A stretch of 64,000 nt of DNA from Nymphalis io (lineage: Eukaryota > Arthropoda > Insecta > Lepidoptera > Nymphalidae). Of this stretch, positions 45,042-55,529 are shown one piece after another. Under the pieces are notes generated by a model that was not told the DNA's origin, made no database searches, and worked only from the letters and a program-made list of their open reading frames with translations. Made by a program: the position numbers and the translations under genes. Where the stretch lies: contig NC_065905.1 of NCBI RefSeq assembly GCF_905147045.1, forward strand, positions 1,798,001 to 1,862,000, given 5' to 3'. How positions within the stretch are numbered: the stretch's first letter is position 1; the number at the start of each line of letters is the position of its first letter.

Positions 45042-45075
45042 ACGTTACGTTACGTTACGTTACGTTACGTTACGT
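45042..45075. repeat. (ACGTT)n pentamer array
   Basis: There are about seven uninterrupted ACGTT units beginning at AACGTTACGTT, each with a CpG. Confidence 0.9.
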
Positions 45076-45140
45076 ATGACTCACATAGAACAAATAACTG
45101 AAACTAATTTTATTTTTCGCTTGGTGTGTCCCTGTCCCAC

Positions 45141-45228
45141 CTACAGAGCCTCCGTCCGCGGTCGGTACACGCTCGATATACGCGTCGCTCCACTCGAACC
45201 CGCTGAAACTATGCTCGACACTTGACAT
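45141..45228 (-). CDS. possible first coding exon, minus strand (unidentified)
   Basis: On minus an ATG at 45228-45226 opens 29 codons (it begins MSSVEHSFSGFEW) with balanced, GC-rich codon use unlike the surroundings. A usable donor follows, TAG|GTGGGA at 45141/45140, or CT|GTAGGT three bases earlier. Directly upstream on the same strand (45227-45266) lie DRE-type TATCGATA sites, a common core-promoter element of insect housekeeping genes. I do not recognise the peptide, and no later exon was identified on this strand, so the call rests on composition plus the promoter motif. Confidence 0.3.
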
Positions 45229-45266
45229 CGATATCGATGAAACTATCGATAAACATATATCGATAT
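45227..45266 (-). promoter_or_regulatory. cluster of DRE-like TATCGATA sites
   Basis: The palindrome ATCGATATCGAT (45227-45238), an exact TATCGATA (45244-45251) and another exact TATCGATA within ATATCGATAT (45258-45265) occur within 40 bp. In Drosophila this octamer binds DREF at broadly active promoters. An inverted CCAAT (AATTGGTTC) lies at about 45292. Confidence 0.45.
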
Positions 45267-45300
45267 GAAATGGTCTTACATTGAGCGCTTTAATTGGTTC

Positions 45301-45619
45301 GTAATTTGAAATACACAAAATATTATAAAGGAATCACTTATTTCTTTGCTTTTGTAAATATTGAATGTAAATATATTTAAAAAAATAACAGTAATCTGAT
45401 AATAATTTTATTTTTTTGAAGATTATGAAATTCTATTCTCGGAATATATAAAATTGTGTACTGAAAAGTTTGACGATATATATAATAATACATCGATAAA
45501 GTATTTACAACACTATCGAACTTCGATATTACATTTTATATATAATGGTGATGAGATGCGAAAAATCCTCATGACGAGAATTTTATTTTTATTTTTAATA
45601 CGATTTAGTTTTTTTATCT

Positions 45620-45623
<4 letters not shown>
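45301..45623. other. unassigned AT-rich sequence
   Basis: No feature before the TA tract. The plus ORF at 45454-45687 runs into the TA repeat and is not a gene. Confidence 0.35.

Positions 45624-45672
<49 letters not shown>
45624..45672. repeat. (TA)n microsatellite, 49 nt
   Basis: An uninterrupted AT dinucleotide run. ORFs on both strands read it as alternating I/Y. Confidence 0.95.
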
Positions 45673-45675
<3 letters not shown>

Positions 45676-45710
45676 TACTTAAAGTAGCTGGGTAGGTACT
45701 TTCTTGTTTA

Positions 45711-45828
45711 TAATAGATAGGTGGACTGCCAAAAGGGCCATGACGGTAAGCGGTGACCACCACACACATAGGCACTGTAAGAAATATTAAGCATTCCTTA
45801 TCGCCAATGCGCCAACCAACCTTGAGAA
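45711..45828 (-). repeat. SINE-A 3' half, parent of the minisatellite
   Basis: It reads GATAGGTGGACTGCC, GACGGTAAGCGGTGACC, GGCACTGTAAGAAATATTAAGC and GCCAATGCGCCAACCAACC. The rest of the SINE is replaced by the 41-bp array that begins inside it. Confidence 0.75.
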
Positions 45829-46409
45829 CAATCATTCCTTACCGCCAATGCGCCAACCAATCTTGAGAATAATCATTCCTTACCGCCAATGCGCCAACCA
45901 ATCTTGAGATCAATCATTCCTTACCGCCAATGCGCCAACCAATCTTGAGAACAATCATTCCTTATCGCCAACGCGCCAACCAATCTTGAGAACAATCATT
46001 CCTTATCGCCAATGCGCCAACCAATCTTGAGAAAAATCATTCCTTACCGCCAATGCGCCAACCAATCTTGAGAACAATCATTCCTTACCGCCAATGCGCC
46101 AACCAATCTTGAGAACAATCATTCCTTACCGCCAATGCGCCAACCAATCTTGAGAACAATCATTCCTTATCGCCAACGCGCCAACCAATCTTGAGAACAA
46201 TCATTCCTTATCGCCAACGCGCCAACCAATCTTGAGAACAATCATTCCTTACCGCCAACGCGCCAACCAATCTTGAGAACAATCATTCCTTATCGCCAAC
46301 GCGCCAACCAATCTTGAGAACAATCATTCCTTATCGCCAATGCGCCAACCAATCTTGAGAACAATCATTCCTTACCGCCAATGCGCCAACCAATCTTGAG
46401 AACAATCAT
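45788..46409. repeat. 41-bp minisatellite, 15 units plus 7 nt
   Basis: Unit starts fall exactly every 41 bp (45788, 45829, 45870 ... 46362), with a partial CAATCAT at 46403. The unit is ATCATTCCTTACCGCCAATG followed by CGCCAACCAATCTTGAGAAC. Unit 1 is still plain SINE-A text (CCAACCTTGAG). Later units share a derived CCAATCTTGAG and differ mainly at two positions, TACC/TATC and AATG/AACG. TATC/AACG units are at positions 5, 10, 11 and 13. Confidence 0.95.
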
Positions 46410-46710
46410 ACTTCGAAACGAAACAAAACTAAGTAATTCTATTTAGCGATAGATTCAAAGTCTTAACTTAAAACAAGGAAATAAAAGTTGTTAAGTTATC
46501 TATTCTTGCCTTCTTTTATGCTTAGTCAATAAATCCTACCCGACGCGAAATATTCGTTTCTTACATCATTATATAAGGCAAATAATTTTTAATTTACTAA
46601 TTAATAAAAATCTCATATTATTTACTACACCGTTTGTTTTATATAATTAACATACATTCATATAGTCTATTCTAAATTTTACTCCTATGTTTGGATAGAG
46701 ACAAATAAAC
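46410..46710. other. unassigned AT-rich sequence
   Basis: No feature seen. The array ends abruptly into unique sequence (ACTTCGAAACGAAAC), not back into SINE-A. Confidence 0.4.
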
Positions 46711-46986
46711 AGCAGTACAGTAACAGTAACAGCCTGTGAATGTCCCACTGCTGGGCTAAGGCCTCCTCTCCTTTGAGGAGACGGTATGGAGCTCATTTCA
46801 CCACGCTGCTCCAATGCGGGTTGGTGGAATACACATGTGGCGGAATTTCAGTGAAATTAGACACCTTCATAGATTTCCTCTACCGTCAAGCACTAGATGA
46901 ATTATAATCACAAATTAAATAAATGAAAATTAAGTGGTGCTTGCCCGGGCTTGAATCCACGATCGTCGATTAAGATTCACGCGGCT
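46711..46986 (-). repeat. SINE-B, nearly complete, A-box end missing
   Basis: The tail AACAGCCTGTGAATGTCCC, the stem-like CTCCTCTCCTTTGAGGAG, CCAATGCGGGTTGGTGG and the B-box region CGGGCTTGAATCCACGATC are all present on minus. The copy stops at GATTCACGCGG, before the A box. Confidence 0.85.
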
Positions 46987-48118
46987 TCAATAAACAGCAT
47001 TGAACTTGAAATGACGTGATATCATTGGTCGAGATCTTGAATAATTACTCATTATGGATTCGCGAAAAATGGCGTTTTAATGTCGGTGAAGTTTTTATCA
47101 GCACTATGTAAGTAAAATTAAAGTGTATATAAGTAGTTAAGTGGAATAGTGTTGCATTATAGATAGATATATTAATCAAGAATTGTTTCTCGTGCATAAT
47201 ATATCTATTAGCATATTGCTTTGCATATGTAAATCTAAGGCTTATTTATATTCTTTCTTTTTTTGATTCGAATGTTGTTTAATTGAAAACAGTAACTACT
47301 AAATTTCTTGCCAGTTCTTCTGCTTTTACAACTCTACTCTCTATATAAAAGAAAAGAAAATCAGTTAACAAAAGCAGCAGAAAAAGGTACGGAGTAGTAT
47401 TACATAGTACTTATCATCATGAAACACTTCAAAATTTTTAAGCGATTGATCTCATGTGTGTGTCTTTTAAACGTGACAATAGCAGAATATTTTGCGCTCA
47501 ACTAGCGTAGAAAGAAAAGACACTGAATTATTTTATCTGTGCCTATTAATACATTTACTAATGAGGTTTTTGGTGTAATGCCGTGAAAAAAATTTCTAAG
47601 CGAATATATACATATAACATACCATTACATACAGCATTCAGAGAAGGTTTTAATATATAATATCGATCCAATTTCATCTGCTTTAAATTTAGGCAATTGA
47701 CTTGACAAATTCATTTTATGTGCTTTTAAGATTTATATAAAAGTACGCAGACAAAGTCGCTAACGGCAAACTAGTTCAAACTATTTAACAGCACTGTATA
47801 TTATATAGTACGTGAGATGTTCGTAAAGAAAATTTTCCTCTTTATTTAAAGGCAGGATCGAGTTACCATAGCAAGTAAGGTCTGGAGCGAAATCGTAAAT
47901 ACAGCTATTTTTATGTAGTTCATAAAGAACGTGGAGCTAGCGGCGCACGTACAATTTGATTTTATTTAAAGGTAAGAGTGAGAATACGTTTCGCTTAGCG
48001 CTCGCAAATATTGAAAAAAAATTTCAAATTTCACACGGATTTTGGATTTAGATTATTAAAACACTTTACATTTTTAATACTTTATTTAACCGAGTATATA
48101 GACGCATATGTAAGCTAT
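46987..48118. other. unassigned AT-rich sequence
   Basis: It contains only a short trace of the LINE CCGGTTCTT tail at 47290-47322 (GTAACTACTAAATTTCTTGCCAG). No gene is seen. Confidence 0.4.
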
Positions 48119-48341
48119 TATTCTACCGCAAAACAGCAATACTTGATATTGTTGTGTTCCGGTTTGAAGGGTGAGTGAGCCAGTGTAATTACAGGCACAA
48201 GGGACATAAAATCTTAGTTCCCAAGGTTGGTGGCGCATTGGCTATAAGCGATGGTTGACATTTCTTACAATGCAAATGTCTAAGGGCGTTTGGTGACCAC
48301 TTACCATCAGGTGGCCCATATGCTCGTCCACCTTCCTATTC

Positions 48342-48418
<77 letters not shown>
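48119..48418 (+). repeat. SINE-A, 5' truncated, with 74-nt poly(A)
   Basis: It begins inside the element at TTCTACCGCAAAACAGC, is very close to the copies at 5.0, 28.0 and 56.7 kb, and ends in A74 (48345-48418). A possible 7-bp target-site duplication AAGCTAT brackets it (48112-48118 and just after the tail). The minus ORF with a phenylalanine run is read from the tail. Confidence 0.9.
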
Positions 48419-48422
<4 letters not shown>

Positions 48423-48836
48423 TAAATACTGACATAATAGATGTCGTTACCTCCGTCGACTGCCGCGTGTCGAAGCTATGTGACGTCATATAATATCCCA
48501 ACATAACGCCTGTTACGGAAATAAAATGAGTCAAGTTTGTTATCAAGCTATTTTTTATTTCCCACATATTGGTTACCATCTCCCATGGACCCTTACAAGA
48601 TAAGTATATACAACTTCTCGGACACTCAATAAATAATATAATCTACTTTAAACCTGTAACTAAACTCATTCATCCTTACAATCGAAACACAGTAACACAA
48701 AGTAAAAATATTTGGCGATACAACTAAAAATAAATCAAACACCTAAACGTAACTAAACAGTACCTAAATAGAAAATGTAGCAACATTTAGTTCAGTGACG
48801 TAGTCCAGGAACGATGACGTCACAAATTCACAAAGT
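48419..48836. other. unassigned sequence
   Basis: A short CpG-containing piece with GTCGACTGCCGCGTGTCG lies at 48453-48475. Nothing else is recognised. Confidence 0.35.
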
Positions 48837-48955
48837 CCGAGCTGATAATTTCTTGACGGAAAAACTCACTAGCTTTTTATTGATCTGTCAAAAACTGTAC
48901 AGAAGATCTTGGAATTTGCACCATAAGGTAGCTACTAAACCAATGAGGCGGATCT
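48837..48955 (-). repeat. SINE-C head half, diverged
   Basis: CTGATAATTTCTTGACGGAAAAACTC, CTTTTTATTGATCTGTC and CTACTAAACCAATGAGGCGG match SINE-C on minus. Confidence 0.55.
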
Positions 48956-49439
48956 ATGATTACAGATCCTGAGTTTATAAGACACTGCTCATTTACGATA
49001 TTCGATATCAAATAAACTAAGGGAAATATTACAACTACCCTTATATTAGTAGATATATAAACTTAGACATGTATGCTTAAAATTTTGTAGTCCAATAATA
49101 CTCAGGAGCTTGGAGCTTCGTAGCGCTTCAGGATTAATTCATGAATTCCGAAATGTGAATCAAAGCTATAATGTTTGCTAGATAAAGCTTCACTTGAAAA
49201 AAAGATGGCGCGTTACAAAATGTTAATTCCAGCGCTCGTTATCGAATACACGTTGGAAATACCTTTTCACCTCACAAAGGACAAGAAGATCCACTAAATA
49301 ACCCCTTTTGATAACGCGGAGTTTCCCGCGCTTCACTACGAGAGAATACGTTGCATTTTAACAAGTTTAAAATACTTTATGCATAGACATTACGGAGCTT
49401 TCTGTACGGGCGAAATTTCATCCGATGTAAAATACCAGC
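48956..49439. other. unassigned sequence
   Basis: No repeat recognised. A YY1/Pho-like AAGATGGCGCG occurs at about 49203, upstream of the candidate exon that follows. Confidence 0.3.
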
Positions 49440-49693
49440 CGGCGGCAGCCAATAGCGACGGCCAATTTGAATATAGAACGCGCGCTCGGAATTCATAACG
49501 GACACACGACTTAAATGTTCCGTTTCGTTCGAATTTTGAAATTTTCTAGAACGTTTCTCTTGACGTTCGAACTACTTGTGTGTTCGAGTACATTTATACG
49601 TTTTATTGTGAGTTTTATCGATGTGTGCGTTCCGAGTAACGGAAGGCTGGGCGCGATTTATCTCTCACTCGGTTTTCTGTAAAAGATATGAAG
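49440..49693 (+). other. candidate promoter and 5' exon, ends ATG AAG|GTAAGG
   Basis: Two CCAAT boxes (GCCAATAGC at 49449, GGCCAATTTG at 49460) lie above a CpG-rich stretch (AACGCGCGCTCGGAATTC). A leader with TTTTATCGATGTGTGCG then runs to an ATG at 49688, followed one codon later by the strong splice donor AAG|GTAAGG at 49693/49694. The layout fits a 5'-UTR exon that carries the first two codons of a plus-strand gene. No matching acceptor or downstream exon can be proven from sequence alone. The 68-codon ORF that reads through the donor is less likely. Confidence 0.35.
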
Positions 49694-51122
49694 GTAAGGT
49701 TTTATGTGAATCTTGAAAATAGAGATAGGGTAGTGTTTCATGAGTGTGCGACTTTAGAAACTGCAATCGTGATACTATATGATCTCGTCTCATCCTTTTA
49801 TAATACTAGACGATTCTTAACGCGTAAGTTTACACGATATTTATTAACAGTAATTAAGACAGATTCAATAACGCCATCTGGTAGAAATATATAACATTCA
49901 ATAGCATTTTAAGAGCAGAGATTCATCATTATAAGTTCTTATATGACCAAGATATTGCCGACAACGTATAATAGTTATCTAGACTTAAATCGATATGAAA
50001 ATAAATAAATAAATAAATAAAATGAATAGTGGTTCGTCAGTTTGTCCATCTATGCAGCAACACAGCAAATTTATGTGTTTTTTTAGGGTACAGATAGTTT
50101 ATGAGCAAGATATTAAAAACTGTACTGGAGTTAAAACGCGGGTAGAATCTAATGTTTCATTATAGCACTATCTCTTTCCATATTGCTTGCTCTCGCTCAT
50201 TGATACCTACTTAACATTTGGAGGCATATTGAGCATTTACCGATCCAGACAGACAAAATCTATCACAATTAATAAATCTAGATAAATAACAATAGCGAAG
50301 AAACAAAACGATATATTTTAAAATTCACATTAAAACAAAGAGAAAGTCTAAAGTTTAAAATCTCACGAAAACAGCTATAACATACTAGAAGCATTAAATT
50401 TCCATCGCTTTCATATATATTTTTTGCTGAATACCATAATTACTGACCAGGGCATAAATCGCAGCTAAACGAGAAACAGTTGCAAAAATCGAAAAAAAAT
50501 AAAATTGAAGCGCATTCTTAATCACATATGAATACGAAATTGTACATCCAAACTTACGTCGCTCTGTATACACCTTCCGTTACCACTACAAGCAACTAAT
50601 AGTACAAGGAGCACAAGTATCGTAATATAGTGCACCTGGCTTACCCCCTCAGGGAGAATCGTACGTGTGAAATGATTTTTAAAAATATACCGTGAGTTGA
50701 ACGTTCCGTCTCCATCCGCTGGGTTTATAATTAAAGATTTTGATAAATGTGTAATAGTGAAATTCATTTCATGAATTAATCTTCAGTAATAAGTCGTCAA
50801 GTCTTGCTGCTCCTATATACTACATAGGTAATATATTATTTTATATAAACAATAGAGATATTATATATACATTTAATGCAACTTGATGTTTGAGATTTTT
50901 TTTTAAATGTAGCGCTTGACTGTTATCACACCTGACGGAAAGTTAATGTTAGCTTTTAGATTCTAAGATCTTAATACAATTTATTCATACGAATTTGTAC
51001 TTTATATACATCTAATATATAAGAGGGATGTTTTGATACATAATATTTACATAACAGTCGATATTATCGGTATAAATAAAATGATAGTTAAATTGAAATT
51101 GTCTTACAGTATGTCAATCGTA
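49694..51122. other. unassigned AT-rich sequence
   Basis: It would be intron if the preceding exon is real. A (TAAA)n run sits at 50002-50024. The minus ORF at 50522-50767 has no recognised features. Confidence 0.35.
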
Positions 51123-51380
51123 GTAATGGCCTGTCAGTTTCCCACTGCTGGGAAAATTCTTCATCTACTTTTTAGAGGTCATTACACAACACAGCACCGA
51201 ATGCACGTGGCAGAATTTTACCTTACTCTTGCAGGTTTCCTCACGACGTTTTCCTTCAACACAGAACGAGATGAATATAAACACAGATTAAGCATATGAA
51301 AATTCAATGGTGCTTGCACAGATTTGACCCGCAGTCTTCGGTTGTGATTCTCATGGTGTTGCCACTGAGCTACAACGGCG
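51123..51380 (-). repeat. SINE-B, diverged
   Basis: TTTCCCACTGCTGGGAAAATTC (tail), GCAGGTTTCCTCACGACGTTTTCC, GCATATGAAAATTCAATGGTGC and the head GATTTGACCCGCAGTC ... CCACTGAGCTACAACGGC are in order on minus. The 88-codon ORF here is repeat text. Confidence 0.8.
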
Positions 51381-51840
51381 CTTGCGTCTATTGTACGTTA
51401 TATTTTTAAATCCAATATCCTTTGTCTAGATCGATTCAACTCAAAACGGATTTATTTATTTTTATCATTACTTAACAATTCCTTACCCTTTTAAAATGAC
51501 TTAAAAAAAGGAGGTTTTATGTTCGATTTTGATGATTTAAACCTATTAGTACATTATTTGGAATAGGACAAACTTTAGATAGATTTGTAGAATATACAGA
51601 AACCATTAAAAAAATAAGTAAGTTATTAAAAAATAACATTTTCTATTATTCACAGCTGGTATTTTTATAAAACAAATTAAATTGTTCAAAAATTACGTAA
51701 CGGATAACGTTCCTCTTAGCTCGTAGCTTCTATATGATAACAATATATATTTACATTTATCACCAATTCCTATTGTTTCATTGTTTGACAAAACTATTAC
51801 ATACTATCTACTACTAATTCGGTATATTAAGCAAAATCCA
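51381..51840. other. unassigned AT-rich sequence
   Basis: Nothing recognised. Confidence 0.35.
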
Positions 51841-52025
51841 TTATTCCACCACGCTACTCCAATTCAGGTTGGCGGATACACGTTTGATACAACTTCAAAT
51901 AAAACATTCAAGTTTCATCTAGCACGAGATGAATTATAAATACAAATTAAGTACGAGAAAATTCAGTGATGTCTGCCAGGAATTGAACCTGGTTATGAAA
52001 CACGTTTTCTAACCACCTCGGTTCT
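51841..52025 (-). repeat. SINE-B, tail truncated
   Basis: CCACCACGCTACTCCAATTCAGGTTGG, GCACGAGATGAATTATAAATAC, the B-box region GGAATTGAACCTGG and the A-box region TTCTAACCACCTCGG are present on minus. Confidence 0.75.
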
Positions 52026-52744
52026 AAGCAAATAGTTTTTAAAACGTTCATCATATAAATAAATATTTACACACATACATACTACGTTATAAATTATATA
52101 TATTTATGTTTCATAAACTTCGTATCGAATGTACATCACTATTAATTAGAATAAAGTAATTAAACACGAGCGCTGAAACAATATATATATACGAAAAAAA
52201 AAACGAATTAAATAAAACAATGTAGAAAAACTTAAAACCCCGCTGGATCATAAGGTATTTTTCCGAACACACACATCCCTCCTCCCAGTCGGCGATCTGG
52301 GAGCGATTGTGGGGGGAGAGGGGGGTAACAGAGCATTGATATTATTTGTAAAACACTTTTGTGAACGAAATATGTATATACACACACATAAACGTAACAT
52401 AGATGTGATATGATTTTAAATGTAATTTTACTTTTTCGATCATTAGATTATTTATATATAAAAAAATTATGCGTTATTTATCTTTTAATAATATAACTAT
52501 TTCGAATACCAAATAACTGACCGCATAACACCAGAAAACGCCCTTTCATTCCTATATAATATTCTATTCCTCAGTCAATTTTAATAATAGATGAATTATT
52601 AAAATTGACTTGATTCTTATGATTAAAAAGTTTCTAGTCTCTAAAACAAATTAACCGAATATTTAATACCCTCGCGTTCAAACTAAACTACTCTATGCAT
52701 GCAAAACTTCGACGTTAAAAAATAGTATAATTATTCGATTAAGC
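52026..52744. other. unassigned sequence with one GC-rich patch
   Basis: The patch at 52260-52330 (CTCCTCCCAGTCGGCGATC, TGTGGGGGGAGAGGGGGG) contains CAGTCGGCGATCTGG and a G-rich run. The rest is AT-rich. Confidence 0.35.
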
Positions 52745-53260
52745 ACCCTCTATATTTCATTACACTGTACCCGTCCCGTGTTCCTTCGTCTCACCGATAG
52801 CCGGCGATGTGTGCGGCTTCGGAACGCTGAAAGATGCCCTGTGACGGAGCCTTCCTGAAAATGTATGCTCCCTCCCCCTCCCACCGGCCCCACCACACCC
52901 AAGTGTGAAGCACACAGCTACGAGAAAAATCCACACTTAAAACAGCGCTAGTGTGCGTCACGTGAAAGATTATTCCTATATATCTACAATAGATATTCAT
53001 CTCGCGAAAGGTTCGACGTATGTGTGTATATAACGCTATGTGTGTGCGTGTTTTGTATTTTTCGTCTAGATGTGAGTTGTATTGACATTTTTATATGAAC
53101 TAGTGCTCGACACGGATTTGTCCGTTATGAATTCTCCGACTTCGGAGTGATTTCTTAAAATGTTTGAACAACGATATTACGAACGATACCGTATGTGAAC
53201 CGAGATCTTGACGTCGCGCCCTTCTCGTCGAGTGCGCTACAATTCATGTACAAGTAACGT
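52745..53260. promoter_or_regulatory. GC-richer block with hairpins, candidate 5' region or conserved element
   Basis: Composition rises sharply over about 500 bp. It contains a CACGTG E-box in GCGTCACGTGAAAG (52961), a C-rich tract at 52865-52900 and two adjacent small perfect hairpins, ACGGA-TTTG-TCCGT (53112-53125) and CTCCGA-CT-TCGGAG (53134-53147). It matches none of the window's repeats. The ORFs across it are not convincing as protein. Confidence 0.3.
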
Positions 53261-53389
53261 TATATTTTAATGAATATATCGAAAAACTAGTTCGAAGTAA
53301 TTTTATTTTTAAAGTTATTGCTAAATGATCGAATCGAATGTAGACTTTTTCTACTTTTATTGTACAATTTTATATTAAATCTCATATCC

Positions 53390-53640
53390 AAACAAATTAT
53401 AAAACGAAGTGTCTGTCTGTGCGAACGCGTTAAATTCAAAAACTACCGAACAGATTTTCTTACGGTTTTCACCAATGGACAGAATGATTGATAAGGCAGC
53501 CTTAAGGTTTTGTTTAAAATTGCTGAAATACGACGATGATAGTTGAAGATGTAAAAAAAAATCATACAAACTAGGAGCTTTACAGGCGCGCGCCGCGTAC
53601 AATCGAAGTGTATACATTGCGATATAAATGTAACATGTAA
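53390..53640 (+). repeat. dispersed repeat fragment (GTCTGTCTG...ACTACCGAAC type)
   Basis: GTGTCTGTCTGTGCGAACGCG, TTCAAAAACTACCGAACAGA, ACGGTTTTCACCAATGGACAG and a GGAGCTTTACAGGCGCGCGCC end form a short-transposon text common in Lepidoptera. No termini were found. The 80-codon minus ORF is repeat text. Confidence 0.45.
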
Positions 53641-54940
53641 AACCTTATTGTATATGCTTTATGAGAAGCTAGTATAAAAATAAATTACTAGAGATTAGTT
53701 CTGTAAAATCATGTTAAAACGGTTACTATGATAATTAGCATATACAGGAGTATACAAATATGTATATTTTTGTGGAGAACAATAATCAATGGTCCTCCTG
53801 ACTGGCTTAGGCCAGTCTGGGTACGGACCTCGGGGTTGCCCCCCCTACCCGGGCTGCTCCTCCCCGACAGTTCATCCGTCGTGTCACTATGTTCTGGCTC
53901 AAAGGGCCAGGGTCATTGTGACCCAGTGGCTGTTTGTCCTGATTGGTTTTTCAATGTATAAGGGTGTTGTCGTCCTATCATGTCTCCAGATCGTCGTCGT
54001 CTCATGGAGAACGTGTTTATACTGTCCACTGTGGTGTATCTCGGTACTAGATGGCGCTACAGCACATTAACTTCTACATCGTTGAACTGATCGCCATTAC
54101 AATTGATATATATGTATAAAATATATTCTAAAAATAAATAATATACCCTGTAGTTAATAAAGTGACTGGGGTGAATCATGGATGTTTTATTTTATATCAG
54201 TCTTTTGTGTTTATATCTGTTCCCACGTAACTCCTATACAACTTATCGTGTTTAAACTTTAAACCTTCGTGATGTTAAAAATATTTTTTTATAATAATGA
54301 AGGTATGATCGCGGTTAAAACCCTAGTATGAAATATATAAATATTTAGACAAAAAATGTGTCGTTGGATTTAATCTTAGGTACATTTATCATATGGCTTT
54401 ATGACGTCATATAAAATTCAACATGGCGGATACGTTATACATTTAATTGACAAATTCAACAAGTTTTAATCATATATCGAGAGTTAATATCAAATTATTG
54501 GATTAGTCAGATTATTACCATTAGCTTAAAAATATTGCCATCTATGGCACTTTGATTTAATTTGCTGTTATTTTTGTAATTCAATTTTTATTCTTACTAC
54601 CTACTAATTACGTATCTAAATACTGCAACACTAAATTGATAAAAGTTAGAGATAATACACGTACCTATATATGTTACGCCATTTATAACCCTATACCTAT
54701 GATATCCGAAAAATGATATCCGAAATTGGGTATAATAATTATGACATTTAGAGGATACACGGATCAAAATAGCATATCAACGTAAGTCGGTTTTTAATAT
54801 TTCACGAGTGAGATATTCAATATATTACAAAGTACTTACAGAATAGCCGTGTCGGTCGTTTGGATAGGTTGATTATCAGTAGTTTAAGAACTGGTCTTTA
54901 TATATTTGATGGCTGCAAGCAAATGAACTAGATTGCAGAC
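53641..54940. other. unassigned sequence with a GC-rich island
   Basis: The island at 53785-54070 is markedly GC-rich (CTTAGGCCAGTCTGGGTACGG, CCCCCCCTACCCGGGC) and carries two overlapping ORFs of 77 and 93 codons without recognisable domains. It may be an unrecognised transposon piece. The remaining 900 bp are AT-rich with nothing seen. Confidence 0.3.
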
Positions 54941-55184
54941 TTTTTTATTGTATAGGTAGGTGGATGAGCATATAGGCCACCTGATGGTACGTGGTCACCG
55001 ACGCTTACATTGCCAATGCGATACCAACCTTGGGAACTAAGATGTTATGTCCCTTATGTAATTATACAGGCTCACTCTCCCTTCAAACCGGAACAGAACA
55101 ATACCAAGTACTGCCGTTTTGCGGTTGAATATCTGATGAGTGGGTGGTACCTACCCAGACGAGCTTGCACAAAGCCCTACCACC
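54941..55184 (-). repeat. SINE-A, near full length
   Basis: It reads from the GGTGGTAGGGCTTTGTGC end at 55184 to the T6 at 54941. One internal stretch (the TTAGACATTGGCATTGTAAG region) is shortened. Confidence 0.85.
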
Positions 55185-55529
55185 ATTAAAAGATGTTTTT
55201 GATAGATCAGACAGCTAATAAACAAATTCATATAAATATCATTTTTTTAATTTATTATGATACAATACGAATATGAATATAAATACGAAATATACAAACA
55301 AACAAAAATATTCTTCTATAAAATATTAGTTTGACGTGTATGATATATAACGGTTTATATATATGTAATTGTGAGTTATATATGTGTGAGTCAGATTATT
55401 CGCGATGCCTCCGATGCTCGGAGGATTTCAAATGGCTGTAATTAATGTGTTTCGAGTGCAAGTCCAATGTTTCTAGTAAATTTTTATATTCCTTTGATAT
55501 ATCGTGTCTCGTTTGCAATTATGTTACTA
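55185..55529. other. unassigned AT-rich sequence
   Basis: Nothing recognised except a GATGCCTCCGATGCTCGG patch near 55403. Confidence 0.3.

Noticed and set aside
45454..45835. ORFs with long I/Y repeats on both strands
   Set aside because: Produced by the (TA)n microsatellite.
45788..46409. CRISPR-like array
   Set aside because: Units are contiguous 41-bp repeats with no spacers, in a eukaryotic context, and derive from SINE sequence.
48307..48579. 90-codon minus ORF with a poly-phenylalanine run
   Set aside because: The run is the A74 tail of a SINE read backwards.
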